DNA of 52,997 nucleotides, from assembly GCA_021323475.1 (NCBI GenBank), contig JAJQJM010000003.1:1-52997 (forward strand), written 5' to 3'. Position numbers and translations under genes: made by a program. This document shows positions 1 to 8,623 of the stretch, piece after piece. The stretch is from Vampirovibrio sp. (lineage in GTDB: Bacteria > Cyanobacteriota > Vampirovibrionia > Vampirovibrionales > Vampirovibrionaceae). The notes below the pieces were generated by a model that made no database searches, was not told the origin of the DNA, and saw only the letters and a program-made list of their open reading frames with translations. Each line of letters opens with the position of its first letter. The first letter of the stretch is position 1.

Positions 1-9
1 GAGGACAGG

Positions 10-981
10 ATGAAAATCGCCAAGGATGTAACCGAGCTGATCGGTAAAACGCCGTTGGTGCAATTAAACCGGGTAACGGAAGGCTGCCAGGCCAGGGTGG
101 TTGCCAAGCTCGAAAGCATGGAGCCTTGCAGCAGCGTCAAGGATCGCATCGGCAAAAGCATGATTGAGGGCGCGGAAAAGCGGGGCGAAATTACGCCCGG
201 CAAAACCGTGCTGGTGGAACCGACCAGTGGCAACACCGGCATTGCCTTGGCATTTGTGGCGGCGGTTAAAGGGTATCGGCTGATTTTGACCATGCCGGAC
301 ACCATGAGCATGGAGCGGCGAGTGTTGCTGCGGGCCTTTGGCGCGGAAGTGGTGCTGACCCCCGGCCCAAGCGGCATGAAAGGGGCCATTGAAAAGGCGA
401 AGGAAATTCTGGCCAAAACGCCTAACTCGGTGATGTTGCAGCAATTCGATAACGCCGATAACCCGAAGGTGCATTATGAAACCACCGGACCAGAGCTGTG
501 GGATGATACCGACGGGCAAATCGACCTGCTGGTAGCCGGGATCGGCACCGGAGGCACCGTAACCGGCGCCGGCGAATACATTAAAGCCAAAAAGCCGGAC
601 TTTAAAATTGTGGCGGTAGAACCGGTGGAAAGCAACGTTTTATCCGGCGGAGAGGCAGGGCCGCATAAAATTCAGGGCATTGGGGCCGGCTTTGTGCCCT
701 CAATTCTGAACACGGAATTGCTGGATGAAATTTTCCAGGTGAGCAGCGAGCAGGCTCTGGAAATGGCCCGCCGGATGGCCAAGGAAGAAGGGCTGCTGGT
801 GGGCATCTCTTCCGGGGCGGCTGTATTTGCGGCCCTGGAGGTCGCCAAGCGGCCAGAGAATGCCGGTAAGCTCATCGTGGTGGTTATTCCCAGCTTCGGG
901 GAGCGTTATCTCTCTTCCGTCCTGTTTGAAACATACCGGCAGGAAGCTCAACAAATGCAAGCCGAGCCGGTTCCGGTTTAA
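10..981 (+). CDS. cysK: Cysteine synthase A (O-acetylserine sulfhydrylase)
   Basis: Cytoplasmic PLP enzyme that makes L-cysteine from O-acetylserine and sulfide. The 323 residues match the usual length. Seen: the PLP lysine motif SSVKDR (Lys44), the substrate loop PTSGNTG (71-77), QQFDNADNP (144-152) and the phosphate-binding GIGTGGT (177-183). The ATG follows a GAGGACAGG ribosome binding site that begins at base 1, so upstream context is cut off. CysE, which makes its substrate, lies 6.6 kb away on the other strand and not in an operon with it. CysK and CysM/cystathionine beta-synthase-like paralogues are hard to separate, but family assignment is secure. Confidence 0.95.
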   Translation: MKIAKDVTELIGKTPLVQLNRVTEGCQARVVAKLESMEPCSSVKDRIGKSMIEGAEKRGEITPGKTVLVEPTSGNTGIALAFVAAVKGYRLILTMPDTMSMERRVLLRAFGAEVVLTPGPSGMKGAIEKAKEILAKTPNSVMLQQFDNADNPKVHYETTGPELWDDTDGQIDLLVAGIGTGGTVTGAGEYIKAKKPDFKIVAVEPVESNVLSGGEAGPHKIQGIGAGFVPSILNTELLDEIFQVSSEQALEMARRMAKEEGLLVGISSGAAVFAALEVAKRPENAGKLIVVVIPSFGERYLSSVLFETYRQEAQQMQAEPVPV

Positions 982-1000
982 TCATTAAATAAACGCTAAA

Positions 1001-1047
1001 AAAAACGCCTTTCTCTCCGGTTCTAAACCCTGAGAAAGGCGTTTTTT
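1001..1047. terminator. Bidirectional rho-independent terminator
   Basis: A 15-bp perfect stem (1001-1015 with 1033-1047, core ACGCCTTTCTC/GAGAAAGGCGT) is flanked by A and T runs on both sides. It lies between the convergent cysK and the SprA-like gene and can serve both. Confidence 0.85.
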
Positions 1048-1059
1048 CCCTATATTTTT

Positions 1060-1632
1060 CTACGCCAGAGGTTTCATACCGTTTTTGCGATATACGTCAA
1101 AGGGTATACCCAGGCTTTGGGCCTGCTTTTTTTGGCCCATCAGCACCTGGGCTTGCCCGTACAGCGACTGAGCATGGGCGGCAACCGCCATATCCTGCCC
1201 GGAGGGATCGGAAGGCGCCAGCGCAGCACCCCGAATGATGCTGTAGGCCCGCAGGGAGGATTCCGGGTCCTGGGCGTTCATACCGGGGATGGAAATGGGA
1301 ACGTGGCCTGCCCTGGCAACTCCATTGCTGTCGTACTCAATGCTAATGCCGCCGCCATAGCCACCCGCTGCGGATTGATGCGCCTGTTCGTGCCCTAAAA
1401 TGTGCGCGTAACTCTCGGCCTTGATTTTTTGCAGCATATCGTCGGCGCTGGTGGGCGTGGTGCATTGGGCGCAGGCACACATGTTGCCGTATGTGGATTG
1501 CAGTTGGCTGATTTTAGCCTGTTCTGCCGCCAGGCCTGATGGAATGGCGGCAAACTGCCCTGCGGGTGGTGCCGCCCGCCCAAACTGGACCTGCGAATTA
1601 TACGCATAGAGATTATTGAGAGAAATTCCCAA
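1060..1632 (-). CDS. SprA-related putative metalloprotease-fold protein
   Basis: 190 residues. The centre has a zincin-type motif HEQAH, followed by a region with GHVPI, DP-S and AALAP-DPS-QD-AVAAHA patterns typical of the SprA-related family (PF12118, putative metalloprotease catalytic domain). The start is TTG at 1630-1632, supported by a purine-rich AAGGGGAAAG about 6 bases upstream; no in-frame ATG precedes the conserved part. There is no signal peptide. Residues 14-20 carry QVQFGRA, resembling a motif near the N-terminus of three other proteins in this window. Substrate and location are unknown, and peptidase activity is a family prediction only. Confidence 0.75.
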   Translation of the reverse strand: MGISLNNLYAYNSQVQFGRAAPPAGQFAAIPSGLAAEQAKISQLQSTYGNMCACAQCTTPTSADDMLQKIKAESYAHILGHEQAHQSAAGGYGGGISIEYDSNGVARAGHVPISIPGMNAQDPESSLRAYSIIRGAALAPSDPSGQDMAVAAHAQSLYGQAQVLMGQKKQAQSLGIPFDVYRKNGMKPLA

Positions 1633-2026
1633 TGGATGCTTTCCCCTTCTTCTTCCGTTTTTGGGTTAATCTTTCACTTCTATCTTTTTGCTTGGCTTCC
1701 GTAAAGCCGCAACAAAACTTATATTGGCTAGAACAAGTAGGCAGTATTCTACCCATATCATGTTAAAAGATATTGTTAAATCTGAAAAGGCCTTTTAGTC
1801 ATTTTATTCCTGCTTTATTACAAAAATGTAATGATAATCCCCCCTGAGGTGTGCTCTAAAATTTACCCCTCGACTGTCTAATAGGATGAACCGGTTAACA
1901 TAATATAATCTATAGCTTGTTGTACTGTAACTGAGCTAAAGTAAAGGCTACTGGCTTTTTATACGGGATCGAAATGCCTTACCGTTCAGCCCTCCCCTAC
2001 AACTATGCAATTAAACAGGAAACCGA
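1633..2026. other. 394-base intergenic region, divergent promoters expected
   Basis: AT-rich spacer between two divergent genes, so promoters for both should lie here. A perfect TATAAT is at 1904-1909 on the plus strand but with no convincing -35 box. A 12-bp palindrome AAAAGGCCTTTT occupies 1785-1796. No small gene or RNA was recognised. Confidence 0.4.
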
Positions 2027-5000
2027 ATGAGTTCCCGGTGTATCGATAACAGACTGGGTAGCGCAATTAATGCACTATATAAAGCCTCTGACGAGTTTCG
2101 GGACGAAACCGGTTTTTGGGATGCTTTGCTGAGGGAAGCCCTGCTGTTTTTTGGCAGTGATTACGGAATGCTGCTGCGCTGTTCTGCCGGAGAAACCGGG
2201 TTAAAGCCGCAGGATTGTCAGGTGTTGGCGGCGACTGAACCGTTCAGGCTTCAGGAAATGTCCGGCTTGCTGCCGGAATTGGCGACGATTTTGGAATCAG
2301 GCAACCGCCTATGGGTGCAGACTGGCGAAAAAAGCCGTGGCTTCTGGCTGGTACCGCTTATTGCAGCGAATACAGCGCCCTTCGTGCTTTGCCTGGAAAC
2401 GGTTGAGGAAAGCTCGGCTGAAGATTTCAGGAACGATTTCAGGACGGATGATTTTTGGGACGCCGCCTCGGCCTTTGTTAACACGGCATCTCTCTTGCTG
2501 CGAACGCTGGAGGGCTGCTTACCCGAAGCTTCCTCAAAAACCCAGGACAATGGAACTATTCATTGTCAGCCGGTAGACAGCACCCAAGAACAAGGTAATT
2601 TGGTTACCGAGTCGGAACGGCTTGATATCTATCGCAATGCGTTTAACCGGGCCGTTGTAGGCAAAGCGGTGGTAACGCCTGATGGAAAGTGGGTGATGGT
2701 GAATCCCGCCTTCTGCGAGATGATGGGGTACAGCGAGTCGGAGTTGCTGGGCCGGTATTTCACCGAGATTACGCATCCGGACGATAAATGCGTCAATTTG
2801 CATTTGCTGCATCGGGTTGCCAAAGGGGAAATCAATTCGCTGGACTTGGAAAAGCGTTATATTCACAAGTCCGGCAGAATCGTGAATGCCCGGCTCCGGA
2901 TTTCCAGGGTGCAGGACAAGGACGGGACCGATTTATATCGGGTAGTCGACTTTGTGGACATTACACCTCAACACGAGCTGATTTCCCTGTACCGGGAAAA
3001 AGAGCAGTTACTGAACGCGGCTTTTCAAAACGCGCCCATCGGTAAAACCATCATTAGCCTCACTGGGGAATGGGTAGCGGTGAATGCCACATTTTGCCAA
3101 ATGGTGGGCTATACCGAGGAAGAGCTGATAGGCAAGGAAAGGGATAACCTGATCCTGGCAGAGGACCGGCAGGCATTTCGGGATTTTGTGAAGCAGGTGA
3201 CGGCGGGACAACAGACTCGTTGCCAGATTGAGCAGCGGTATATGCACAAGTCCGGCAAGGTGATCATGACCGAGGCGCATATTTCAATGATTCCCGGAAA
3301 TGACGGGAAACCTCAATACTTTATTTCCCAGGTGCAGGATATTACCCGGCGCAAGCAAATGGAAGAAGCGGTGCGAATGGGGCAGGAAAGTCTGCGCAGT
3401 GCCTTCGATCACGCCAGTATCGGGATGGCGCTGGTGTCCCCAGACGGCGTATATCTGAAAGTGAACTCGAAATTGTGCCAGATTACCGGCTACAAGGAGT
3501 CGGAGCTGATTGGCTTACGCATTGCCGATATTACCCATCCCGACGATATTCAGGAAGACATGCTCCTGGTTAAACGGATGCGGGAGCGAGACATCGACTC
3601 TTGCGAAGTGGAAAAACGTTATATTCATAAAAACGGCCATATCATCTGGATTCTACTGACGGCATCCGTCGTTTCCGCTAAACCGGACGGGGAAGTATTA
3701 TATTTCGTCTCGCAGATGCAGGACATTACCGAGCGCAAACGGGTGGAGCAGGCCCTTCGGGACAGCGAGGAAAATTTCCGGCGTGCCTTCGACGATGCGT
3801 CGACCGGTATGGCCATCATGTCGCTGGACGGTTATTTTTTAAAGGTCAATTCCAAGTTGAGCCGAATTACCGGTTACACGTCCCAAGAGCTGCTGTTGAA
3901 GAATTTTCAGAGCATTACTTACCTGGAAGATTTTGAAACGGATTTCCAATTCTGGCAAAAAATGATGACCGGAAAACTACAGACATGCGAATATGAGAAG
4001 CGGTATATTCATAAGCAGGGCTATTTGGCCTGGATTCTGCTGACCGGCTCCAGTGTGCGGGATGAGCATGGCAACCTGATGTATTTTGTGATGCAGATGC
4101 AGGATATAACTGAGCGTAAACGGGTAGAGCAGGCTCTTCGGGACAGTGAGGAACGGTTCCGCAGCGCGTTCGACCATGCCAGTATCGGGATGGCGCTGGT
4201 GTCTCCTGAAGGTCGCTGGCTTAAAGTCAACCGCATCGTAACCAAAATTACCGGTTACTCCGAAGAAGAATTGTTGGCCATGGACTTCCAGACCATTACC
4301 CACCCGGATGATTTGCCCATTGATTTGAGCCTGTTCGAGCGGATGCTTCAGCGCGAGATTGAGACCTATCAGATGGAAAAGCGCTACATTCACAAGCATG
4401 GGAATTCAGTCTGGATCCAGTTGAACGTGTCGCCGGTTTATACGCTGGACGGGCAAATCGCTTACTTTATCGCCCAGCTTCAGGATATTACGGATCGCAA
4501 AACCGCGGAAGAGCAACTGCGCAAAGCGAAGGAGGAAGCGGAAGCGGCCGCCAGCGCCAAATCCGAATTCCTGGCCACCATGAGCCATGAAATCCGGACG
4601 CCTATGAACGCGGTGCTGGGAATGGCCGCCCTGCTGGAAGCGACCCCCTTGACGGAAGAACAGCGCGATTTGCTGCACACCATCAAAAGCGGCGGAAATA
4701 CGCTGCTGGGCATTATTAACGATATTTTGGACTATTCTAAGATTGAGTCCGGAAAAATGGAGTTGGATTATCAGCCTCTGGAGCTGAAAAGCTTTATTGA
4801 GGAGTCGTTCGCGTTGTTCCGGCAGGAGGCGAACGGGCAGGGTCTGTATTTATCCTATGAAATTAACGAGAATGCACCGGCCGTTATTCTGGCGGATTCA
4901 GTGCGTTTACGGCAGATCATGGTCAATCTGCTGGGCAACGCGGTGAAATTCACCGAATCGGGCTCCGTGCAGGTATCGGTCAGCAGCAAGGATAAGCCGG

Positions 5001-6082
5001 ATGAAAACGGCCTGTTCAAACTGGATTTTCAGGTGCGGGACACGGGCTGCGGCATTCCTTCCAATAAATTGCAGGATATTTTTGATTCCTTTACCCAGCT
5101 TGCCCCGGCTACATCCCGTAAATATGGCGGAACCGGCCTGGGGCTGGCTATTTGCAATCGGTTGGTTCAGTTGATGGGCGGTTTTATTTGGGTGGAAAGC
5201 GAAGTGGGCAAAGGTTCCGTATTCCATTTTTCCATTCAGTCCCGTGTGGTAAGCTGGAAACCGGTTCGAGCCACACTGCCTTCCTCCGGAATTTATATGT
5301 TTGATTCGGAATTAGCAACCAAATATCCCCTTCGTATCCTGGTGGCGGAGGATAATCCCGTAAACCAGAAACTGATTTTGCATATTCTTCAGCGGTTGGG
5401 TTATCAGCCGGTTCTGGTTGATAACGGTTGGAGTACTCTCGCCAAGCTGGAAAGCGATACGTTTGATCTGGTGCTGATGGATATTCAAATGCCGGAGCTG
5501 GACGGCCTGGAAGCAACCCGCATGATTGTGGAACGTTTTGGCGCGGAAAATCGGCCCCGGATTATCGCCATGACCGCGTTTGGCTTAACGGAAGACCGGC
5601 AGCGGTGTATGGAAGCGGGCATGGATGACTATATCAGCAAGCCTATTTCCGCCCCGGAGATTGAGCAGTTGCTAAAGCGCTGGTCCCAGTGGAAATCCAA
5701 CGCGAAACTGGGTGCCAAAAGCGCGATTGAAGGAACCATGCTGTTTTCCCGCATCGGCAACGATATGGAAGCCTTGCAGGAAATGATCCAGATTTTTGAA
5801 GAGGATTGCGTTCGTCTGCTGGAGGCAATCCGGGTAGCCCTTGAACAGCCGGATGCTGCTGCCCTGAAGCGGCATGCCCATGAACTGAAGGGTGCTTGCC
5901 TGGCGTTAAGTGCCAGCCATATGCGGGATTTGGCCGCTAAGTTGGAAATGAACGCCAAGCTGCAAAAGCTGGAACAGGCTCCATTGTTGCTGGAAGCCCT
6001 GGAGACTGAGTTCCAGAAAGCCAAAGCGGAATTGCACCAATTAAGCAAACTGTCCCCTCCGTCCAAAATTAATTCAGCTTAA
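2027..6082 (+). CDS. Hybrid sensor histidine kinase with five PAS domains, REC and Hpt
   Basis: A 1351-residue multi-step phosphorelay sensor. Order: an N-terminal region of about 200 residues (GAF-like by size, unproven); five PAS/PAC units starting near residues 204, 330, 457, 584 and 712, spaced about 127 residues; HisKA with MSHEIRTPMN (phospho-His854); HATPase with N-box and a GTGLGLAI G-box; a receiver with LVLMDIQMPELDG (Asp1152); and a C-terminal Hpt with HAHELKG (His1285). No transmembrane segment is obvious, so it is probably cytosolic. All three phosphorelay residues are present, so the final receiver should be a separate protein not adjacent here. ATG at 2027 follows AGGAA. Ligand unknown. 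Confidence 0.93.
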   Translation: MSSRCIDNRLGSAINALYKASDEFRDETGFWDALLREALLFFGSDYGMLLRCSAGETGLKPQDCQVLAATEPFRLQEMSGLLPELATILESGNRLWVQTGEKSRGFWLVPLIAANTAPFVLCLETVEESSAEDFRNDFRTDDFWDAASAFVNTASLLLRTLEGCLPEASSKTQDNGTIHCQPVDSTQEQGNLVTESERLDIYRNAFNRAVVGKAVVTPDGKWVMVNPAFCEMMGYSESELLGRYFTEITHPDDKCVNLHLLHRVAKGEINSLDLEKRYIHKSGRIVNARLRISRVQDKDGTDLYRVVDFVDITPQHELISLYREKEQLLNAAFQNAPIGKTIISLTGEWVAVNATFCQMVGYTEEELIGKERDNLILAEDRQAFRDFVKQVTAGQQTRCQIEQRYMHKSGKVIMTEAHISMIPGNDGKPQYFISQVQDITRRKQMEEAVRMGQESLRSAFDHASIGMALVSPDGVYLKVNSKLCQITGYKESELIGLRIADITHPDDIQEDMLLVKRMRERDIDSCEVEKRYIHKNGHIIWILLTASVVSAKPDGEVLYFVSQMQDITERKRVEQALRDSEENFRRAFDDASTGMAIMSLDGYFLKVNSKLSRITGYTSQELLLKNFQSITYLEDFETDFQFWQKMMTGKLQTCEYEKRYIHKQGYLAWILLTGSSVRDEHGNLMYFVMQMQDITERKRVEQALRDSEERFRSAFDHASIGMALVSPEGRWLKVNRIVTKITGYSEEELLAMDFQTITHPDDLPIDLSLFERMLQREIETYQMEKRYIHKHGNSVWIQLNVSPVYTLDGQIAYFIAQLQDITDRKTAEEQLRKAKEEAEAAASAKSEFLATMSHEIRTPMNAVLGMAALLEATPLTEEQRDLLHTIKSGGNTLLGIINDILDYSKIESGKMELDYQPLELKSFIEESFALFRQEANGQGLYLSYEINENAPAVILADSVRLRQIMVNLLGNAVKFTESGSVQVSVSSKDKPDENGLFKLDFQVRDTGCGIPSNKLQDIFDSFTQLAPATSRKYGGTGLGLAICNRLVQLMGGFIWVESEVGKGSVFHFSIQSRVVSWKPVRATLPSSGIYMFDSELATKYPLRILVAEDNPVNQKLILHILQRLGYQPVLVDNGWSTLAKLESDTFDLVLMDIQMPELDGLEATRMIVERFGAENRPRIIAMTAFGLTEDRQRCMEAGMDDYISKPISAPEIEQLLKRWSQWKSNAKLGAKSAIEGTMLFSRIGNDMEALQEMIQIFEEDCVRLLEAIRVALEQPDAAALKRHAHELKGACLALSASHMRDLAAKLEMNAKLQKLEQAPLLLEALETEFQKAKAELHQLSKLSPPSKINSA
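3395..4510 (+). repeat. Tandem PAS-coding repeats within the kinase gene
   Basis: PAS units 3, 4 and 5 repeat with a period near 381 bp and are similar at DNA level. For example the segment encoding TERKRVEQALRDSEE occurs near 3731 and again near 4111 with few differences. This points to fairly recent in-frame duplication. Units 1 and 2 are more diverged. Confidence 0.75.
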
Positions 6083-6109
6083 GAAGGTCTGGCCAGTTGG
6101 TTTTCAGGA

Positions 6110-7516
6110 TTAAGGCCAGCGTTCAAACGCCTGGGCGGCCCATTCGCTTAGAACGTATGCCTGGTTTGGCTCTGCGCCCAGAATTCGAATTAATGCTTTC
6201 TGCTGTAGATTGAAGAGCAAAGCATCCAGTGTTTCCGGTTCCTGATGTTCGAATTGTTCCAAAAGTTCCGCCTGCGTCATATAGCCACGCTGATGCAGCA
6301 GTTTTAACGCCTTCAGGTCATCCGGCTTCAATTCCAGCAAGACCTGGGCCACAGACCCGGCTAAGCCACGCTGGTCATTAATGGCTGCTGTCGGCTTTTC
6401 GGGTTTGGATGCAATTTTTCTCTTGGGTTGAGTGGGAGAAGCGGAATTGCGGATAGCTTTCGTTGTTAAATGCAGGTTAGCGGAAGATGGCAACGCTGTT
6501 TTCGCGGTGGCGGATATTACCGCTTGTACCGGGAGCGCTTGCTTTCTATCCGTCGGTTGAGCCTGCGATGGACTGTCTGTTGTTGGGGGAGCCTCTACAG
6601 GGGCGTGATTAGCGCTGGCTGTGGCTGGATTTGAATTGACTGCCGCCGTTTCGTGGAGCGCTTTCTGGTCGAGCACGTCTTTTGTGTCCGACTGGTCTGA
6701 CGTTTTTTCGGAATCCGCAGACTTTCCGGCAGATTCGGAATACCTGGTTTGAATGGCCTCATGAATGTATGCGAGGCGTTCGCTGCCGCCGGGATGGCTG
6801 GAAAAGAAGGCTGCTACCGGGCCGGAATCCGCCGCGAGTTTGCCGAACAGGGTTTCCATGGCCAAGGGGCTGTACCCTGCTTTCACCATGTAATCCAGAC
6901 CGACCAGATCCGCTTCTTTCTCGTAGGGCTTGCTAATGTTGCCTGCCACGTCAAAACCTCTCTGTCGGGCATTCTGCCATGCCTTTGCGCCGACCAGAAA
7001 AAAGGGGTAGGCCAAGCCCCCACTTGCCACTAGGGCGGTTGTGCCTGCCGTAAACAGGGTGGTGTTTACCAAAGCGCGGGTGGCAACCTGCTTTGGGTAT
7101 ACTTTACCGGTATGGCGCTTGGTAATATGGGCAATTTCATGGGAGAGCACCGCAGCCAACTCGTCGTCATTGTCAATCACATCCAACATATCCTTGTAGA
7201 TGCGAATGGTGTTTGGCCCCACAAAGCGCGAGGCGGAAGCGTTCCGGATGTCCCGGTTATCCACTAGGAATAGGATTTTATCGGGAATATCATTGGCTTT
7301 CAGGATTCGATGCCCGACTTTCAGTACCTTTTTCTCGTAGGAGGGGCGATTCCACAGCGGGTCGTTTGCTCCTTCCACGGGGGTACCTTCCTTCGAGGCG
7401 CCGTCCATGGCGCCGCCTTCTATGTTTCCTGCCGCCAGGGCCGCCAATGGAGACAGACAGGCCAGATTGAGTGCGCAAGCCAGTATCAATATCCGGCACC
7501 AAGTCTGAAATCGCAT
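6110..7516 (-). CDS. Secreted M48-family metalloprotease with C-terminal winged-helix-like domain
   Basis: 468 residues. An N-terminal signal peptide (about 1-30, hydrophobic LILACALNLACL) precedes an M48 domain with zinc motif HEIAH (126-130) and the third-ligand region YEKEADLVGLDY (Glu201), as in BepA/YfgC- and LoiP-type quality-control proteases of the envelope. Residues about 270-385 are a Pro/Ala/Ser/Thr-rich linker. The last 75 residues look like a winged helix-turn-helix, unusual for an exported protein. Two ATGs are possible: 7526-7528, or 7514-7516 with GGAG six bases upstream; I chose the second. No TPR repeats follow the protease domain, unlike BepA. It converges with the kinase gene. 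Confidence 0.88.
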   Translation of the reverse strand: MRFQTWCRILILACALNLACLSPLAALAAGNIEGGAMDGASKEGTPVEGANDPLWNRPSYEKKVLKVGHRILKANDIPDKILFLVDNRDIRNASASRFVGPNTIRIYKDMLDVIDNDDELAAVLSHEIAHITKRHTGKVYPKQVATRALVNTTLFTAGTTALVASGGLAYPFFLVGAKAWQNARQRGFDVAGNISKPYEKEADLVGLDYMVKAGYSPLAMETLFGKLAADSGPVAAFFSSHPGGSERLAYIHEAIQTRYSESAGKSADSEKTSDQSDTKDVLDQKALHETAAVNSNPATASANHAPVEAPPTTDSPSQAQPTDRKQALPVQAVISATAKTALPSSANLHLTTKAIRNSASPTQPKRKIASKPEKPTAAINDQRGLAGSVAQVLLELKPDDLKALKLLHQRGYMTQAELLEQFEHQEPETLDALLFNLQQKALIRILGAEPNQAYVLSEWAAQAFERWP

Positions 7517-7622
7517 GCAAAGCTCCATCGTTTCATTAATCGCCCATGACTATAGCAGAATGGCTGAGCTTTCAAAAACGATAAATCTTCGGTTTTACAA
7601 AGTTTTGAGAAATGGTTTTCCG

Positions 7623-8216
7623 TTATGGAGGCTGGGTTGAGTAATCATCCGGCGTTGGTGATGCCGCTTGTTCCGGTGCCGTTGGTTCAAGATTCGCCAG
7701 ACGCTTGCCGTCCCGGATGATGATTTTGCCGGGAATGCCAACCACGGTACAATTTGGAGGGATGTCTTTCACCACCACGGAGCCGGAACCGATCTGGCTG
7801 CGCTGCCCGATGGTGATATTGCCCAATATTTTGGCGCCTGCACCGATTACCACGCCGTCTTCCAAGGTGGGATGGCGTTTGTCTTTCCGTTTGCCGGTGC
7901 CGCCCAGGGTAACGTGCTGGTAAATAGTGACGTCATCCCCGATTACGGTTGTCTCGCCAATGACCACGCCCATGCCGTGATCGATAAAAAAGCGCCGCCC
8001 GATTTGCGCCGCCGGATGAATTTCAATCCCCGTCCAGAACCGGCTGATGTGAGAGCCCAGGCGGGCCAGGGTCTTTAGGCCCATCCGCCATAGCCTGTGG
8101 TTGACACGATGCGCCCATACCGCATGCAGGCCCGGATAGCACAGGAATACCTCAACCGGGTTACGCGCGGCGGGATCCCGCTCCAAAACCGCCTTTATAT
8201 CTTCCCGGACGCCCAT
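7623..8216 (-). CDS. cysE: Serine O-acetyltransferase
   Basis: Makes O-acetylserine from serine and acetyl-CoA, the first step of cysteine synthesis, feeding CysK. 197 residues, a short form like those of cyanobacteria and Gram-positives. Seen: the N-terminal [17 protein letters not shown] helix region, [12 protein letters not shown] with catalytic His80, VTLGGTGK, and left-handed beta-helix hexapeptide repeats ([14 protein letters not shown]). The ATG has a GAGGAG ribosome binding site. It is a single gene, divergent from the possible RNA unit at 8.3 kb. An inverted repeat at 8301-8315 lies in the shared upstream region. Confidence 0.94.
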   Translation of the reverse strand: MGVREDIKAVLERDPAARNPVEVFLCYPGLHAVWAHRVNHRLWRMGLKTLARLGSHISRFWTGIEIHPAAQIGRRFFIDHGMGVVIGETTVIGDDVTIYQHVTLGGTGKRKDKRHPTLEDGVVIGAGAKILGNITIGQRSQIGSGSVVVKDIPPNCTVVGIPGKIIIRDGKRLANLEPTAPEQAASPTPDDYSTQPP

Positions 8217-8300
8217 CCTGACTCCTCTCTCAATTCAACTGGAAGCGGTGACATGTTCACGATTTGCCTGCCGATCATCGGTGTTGAGACTATGATTTTA

Positions 8301-8347
8301 TGCCAAGCCGTGGCAATTGACAAAAGCATTCGGTTTTTGTCTACTAT
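8301..8347 (+). promoter_or_regulatory. Candidate promoter with adjacent inverted repeat
   Basis: A perfect -35 box TTGACA at 8317-8322 is followed 19 bases later by TACTAT (8342-8347), a weak -10. Directly upstream is the inverted repeat TGCCA-N5-TGGCA (8301-8315), a possible operator between cysE and the plus-strand transcript. Spacing is longer than ideal, so the call is tentative. Confidence 0.4.
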
Positions 8348-8354
8348 ATTCAAC

Positions 8355-8548
8355 GTCAAATACGGGTTTTTATTGCCGTGCAGTCAGCAACTCGCAAGCA
8401 GTCCCATATTAATTGGAATCGCCGACGCTCTCGAAGGACCGGGTCTTGGGCGCTTTCAAACTGCCTTGGCAATCTCCGCTAGCGGAATTCGCTTCAAAAG
8501 CCAGAATGAATCCCCGAGATCCAAGTCGATAACGGGGATTCATTTTTT
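8355..8548 (+). ncRNA. Candidate small RNA or leader RNA, about 195 nt
   Basis: The stretch between the candidate promoter and a strong plus-strand terminator has no acceptable reading frame. It contains TTGCC-GT-GCAG near 8373, complementary to CTGC-CTT-GGCAA near 8461, which would close a long central helix, and the perfect palindrome TCCGCTAGCGGA. No known RNA family (tmRNA, RNase P, SRP RNA, common riboswitches) was recognised. It could be a free small RNA or the attenuated leader of the gene at 8624. Confidence 0.4.
8505..8548 (+). terminator. Rho-independent terminator
   Basis: A 12-bp perfect stem AATGAATCCCCG/CGGGGATTCATT (8505-8516 with 8533-8544), 16-nt loop, then a T run to 8548. 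The tail is T-rich only in the plus direction. It lies 76 bases before the gene at 8624, so it can end a small RNA or act as an attenuator. Confidence 0.8.
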
Positions 8549-8623
8549 CCGGTTTTAACGCACAAAACCGGTTGGTCCCGATTTTATATACTCACCATTC
8601 ACCAGGATAGATTTTTACAGCCG

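Larger units (their letters stand above)
8217..8623. other. 407-base divergent intergenic region
   Basis: Lies between cysE (minus) and the tandem-repeat gene (plus). It holds a plus-strand promoter-like site, an inverted repeat and a plus-strand terminator, listed separately. An open frame over 8097-8558 exists but overlaps cysE antisense and runs through the terminator stem, so it was not accepted. Confidence 0.6.

Noticed and set aside
1785-1796. AAAAGGCCTTTT palindrome as a regulator site
   Set aside because: Single occurrence in AT-rich sequence; no supporting promoter geometry.
8097-8558. 153-codon plus-strand frame overlapping cysE
   Set aside because: Half of it is antisense to cysE, its end runs through a strong terminator stem, and it has no recognisable domain.
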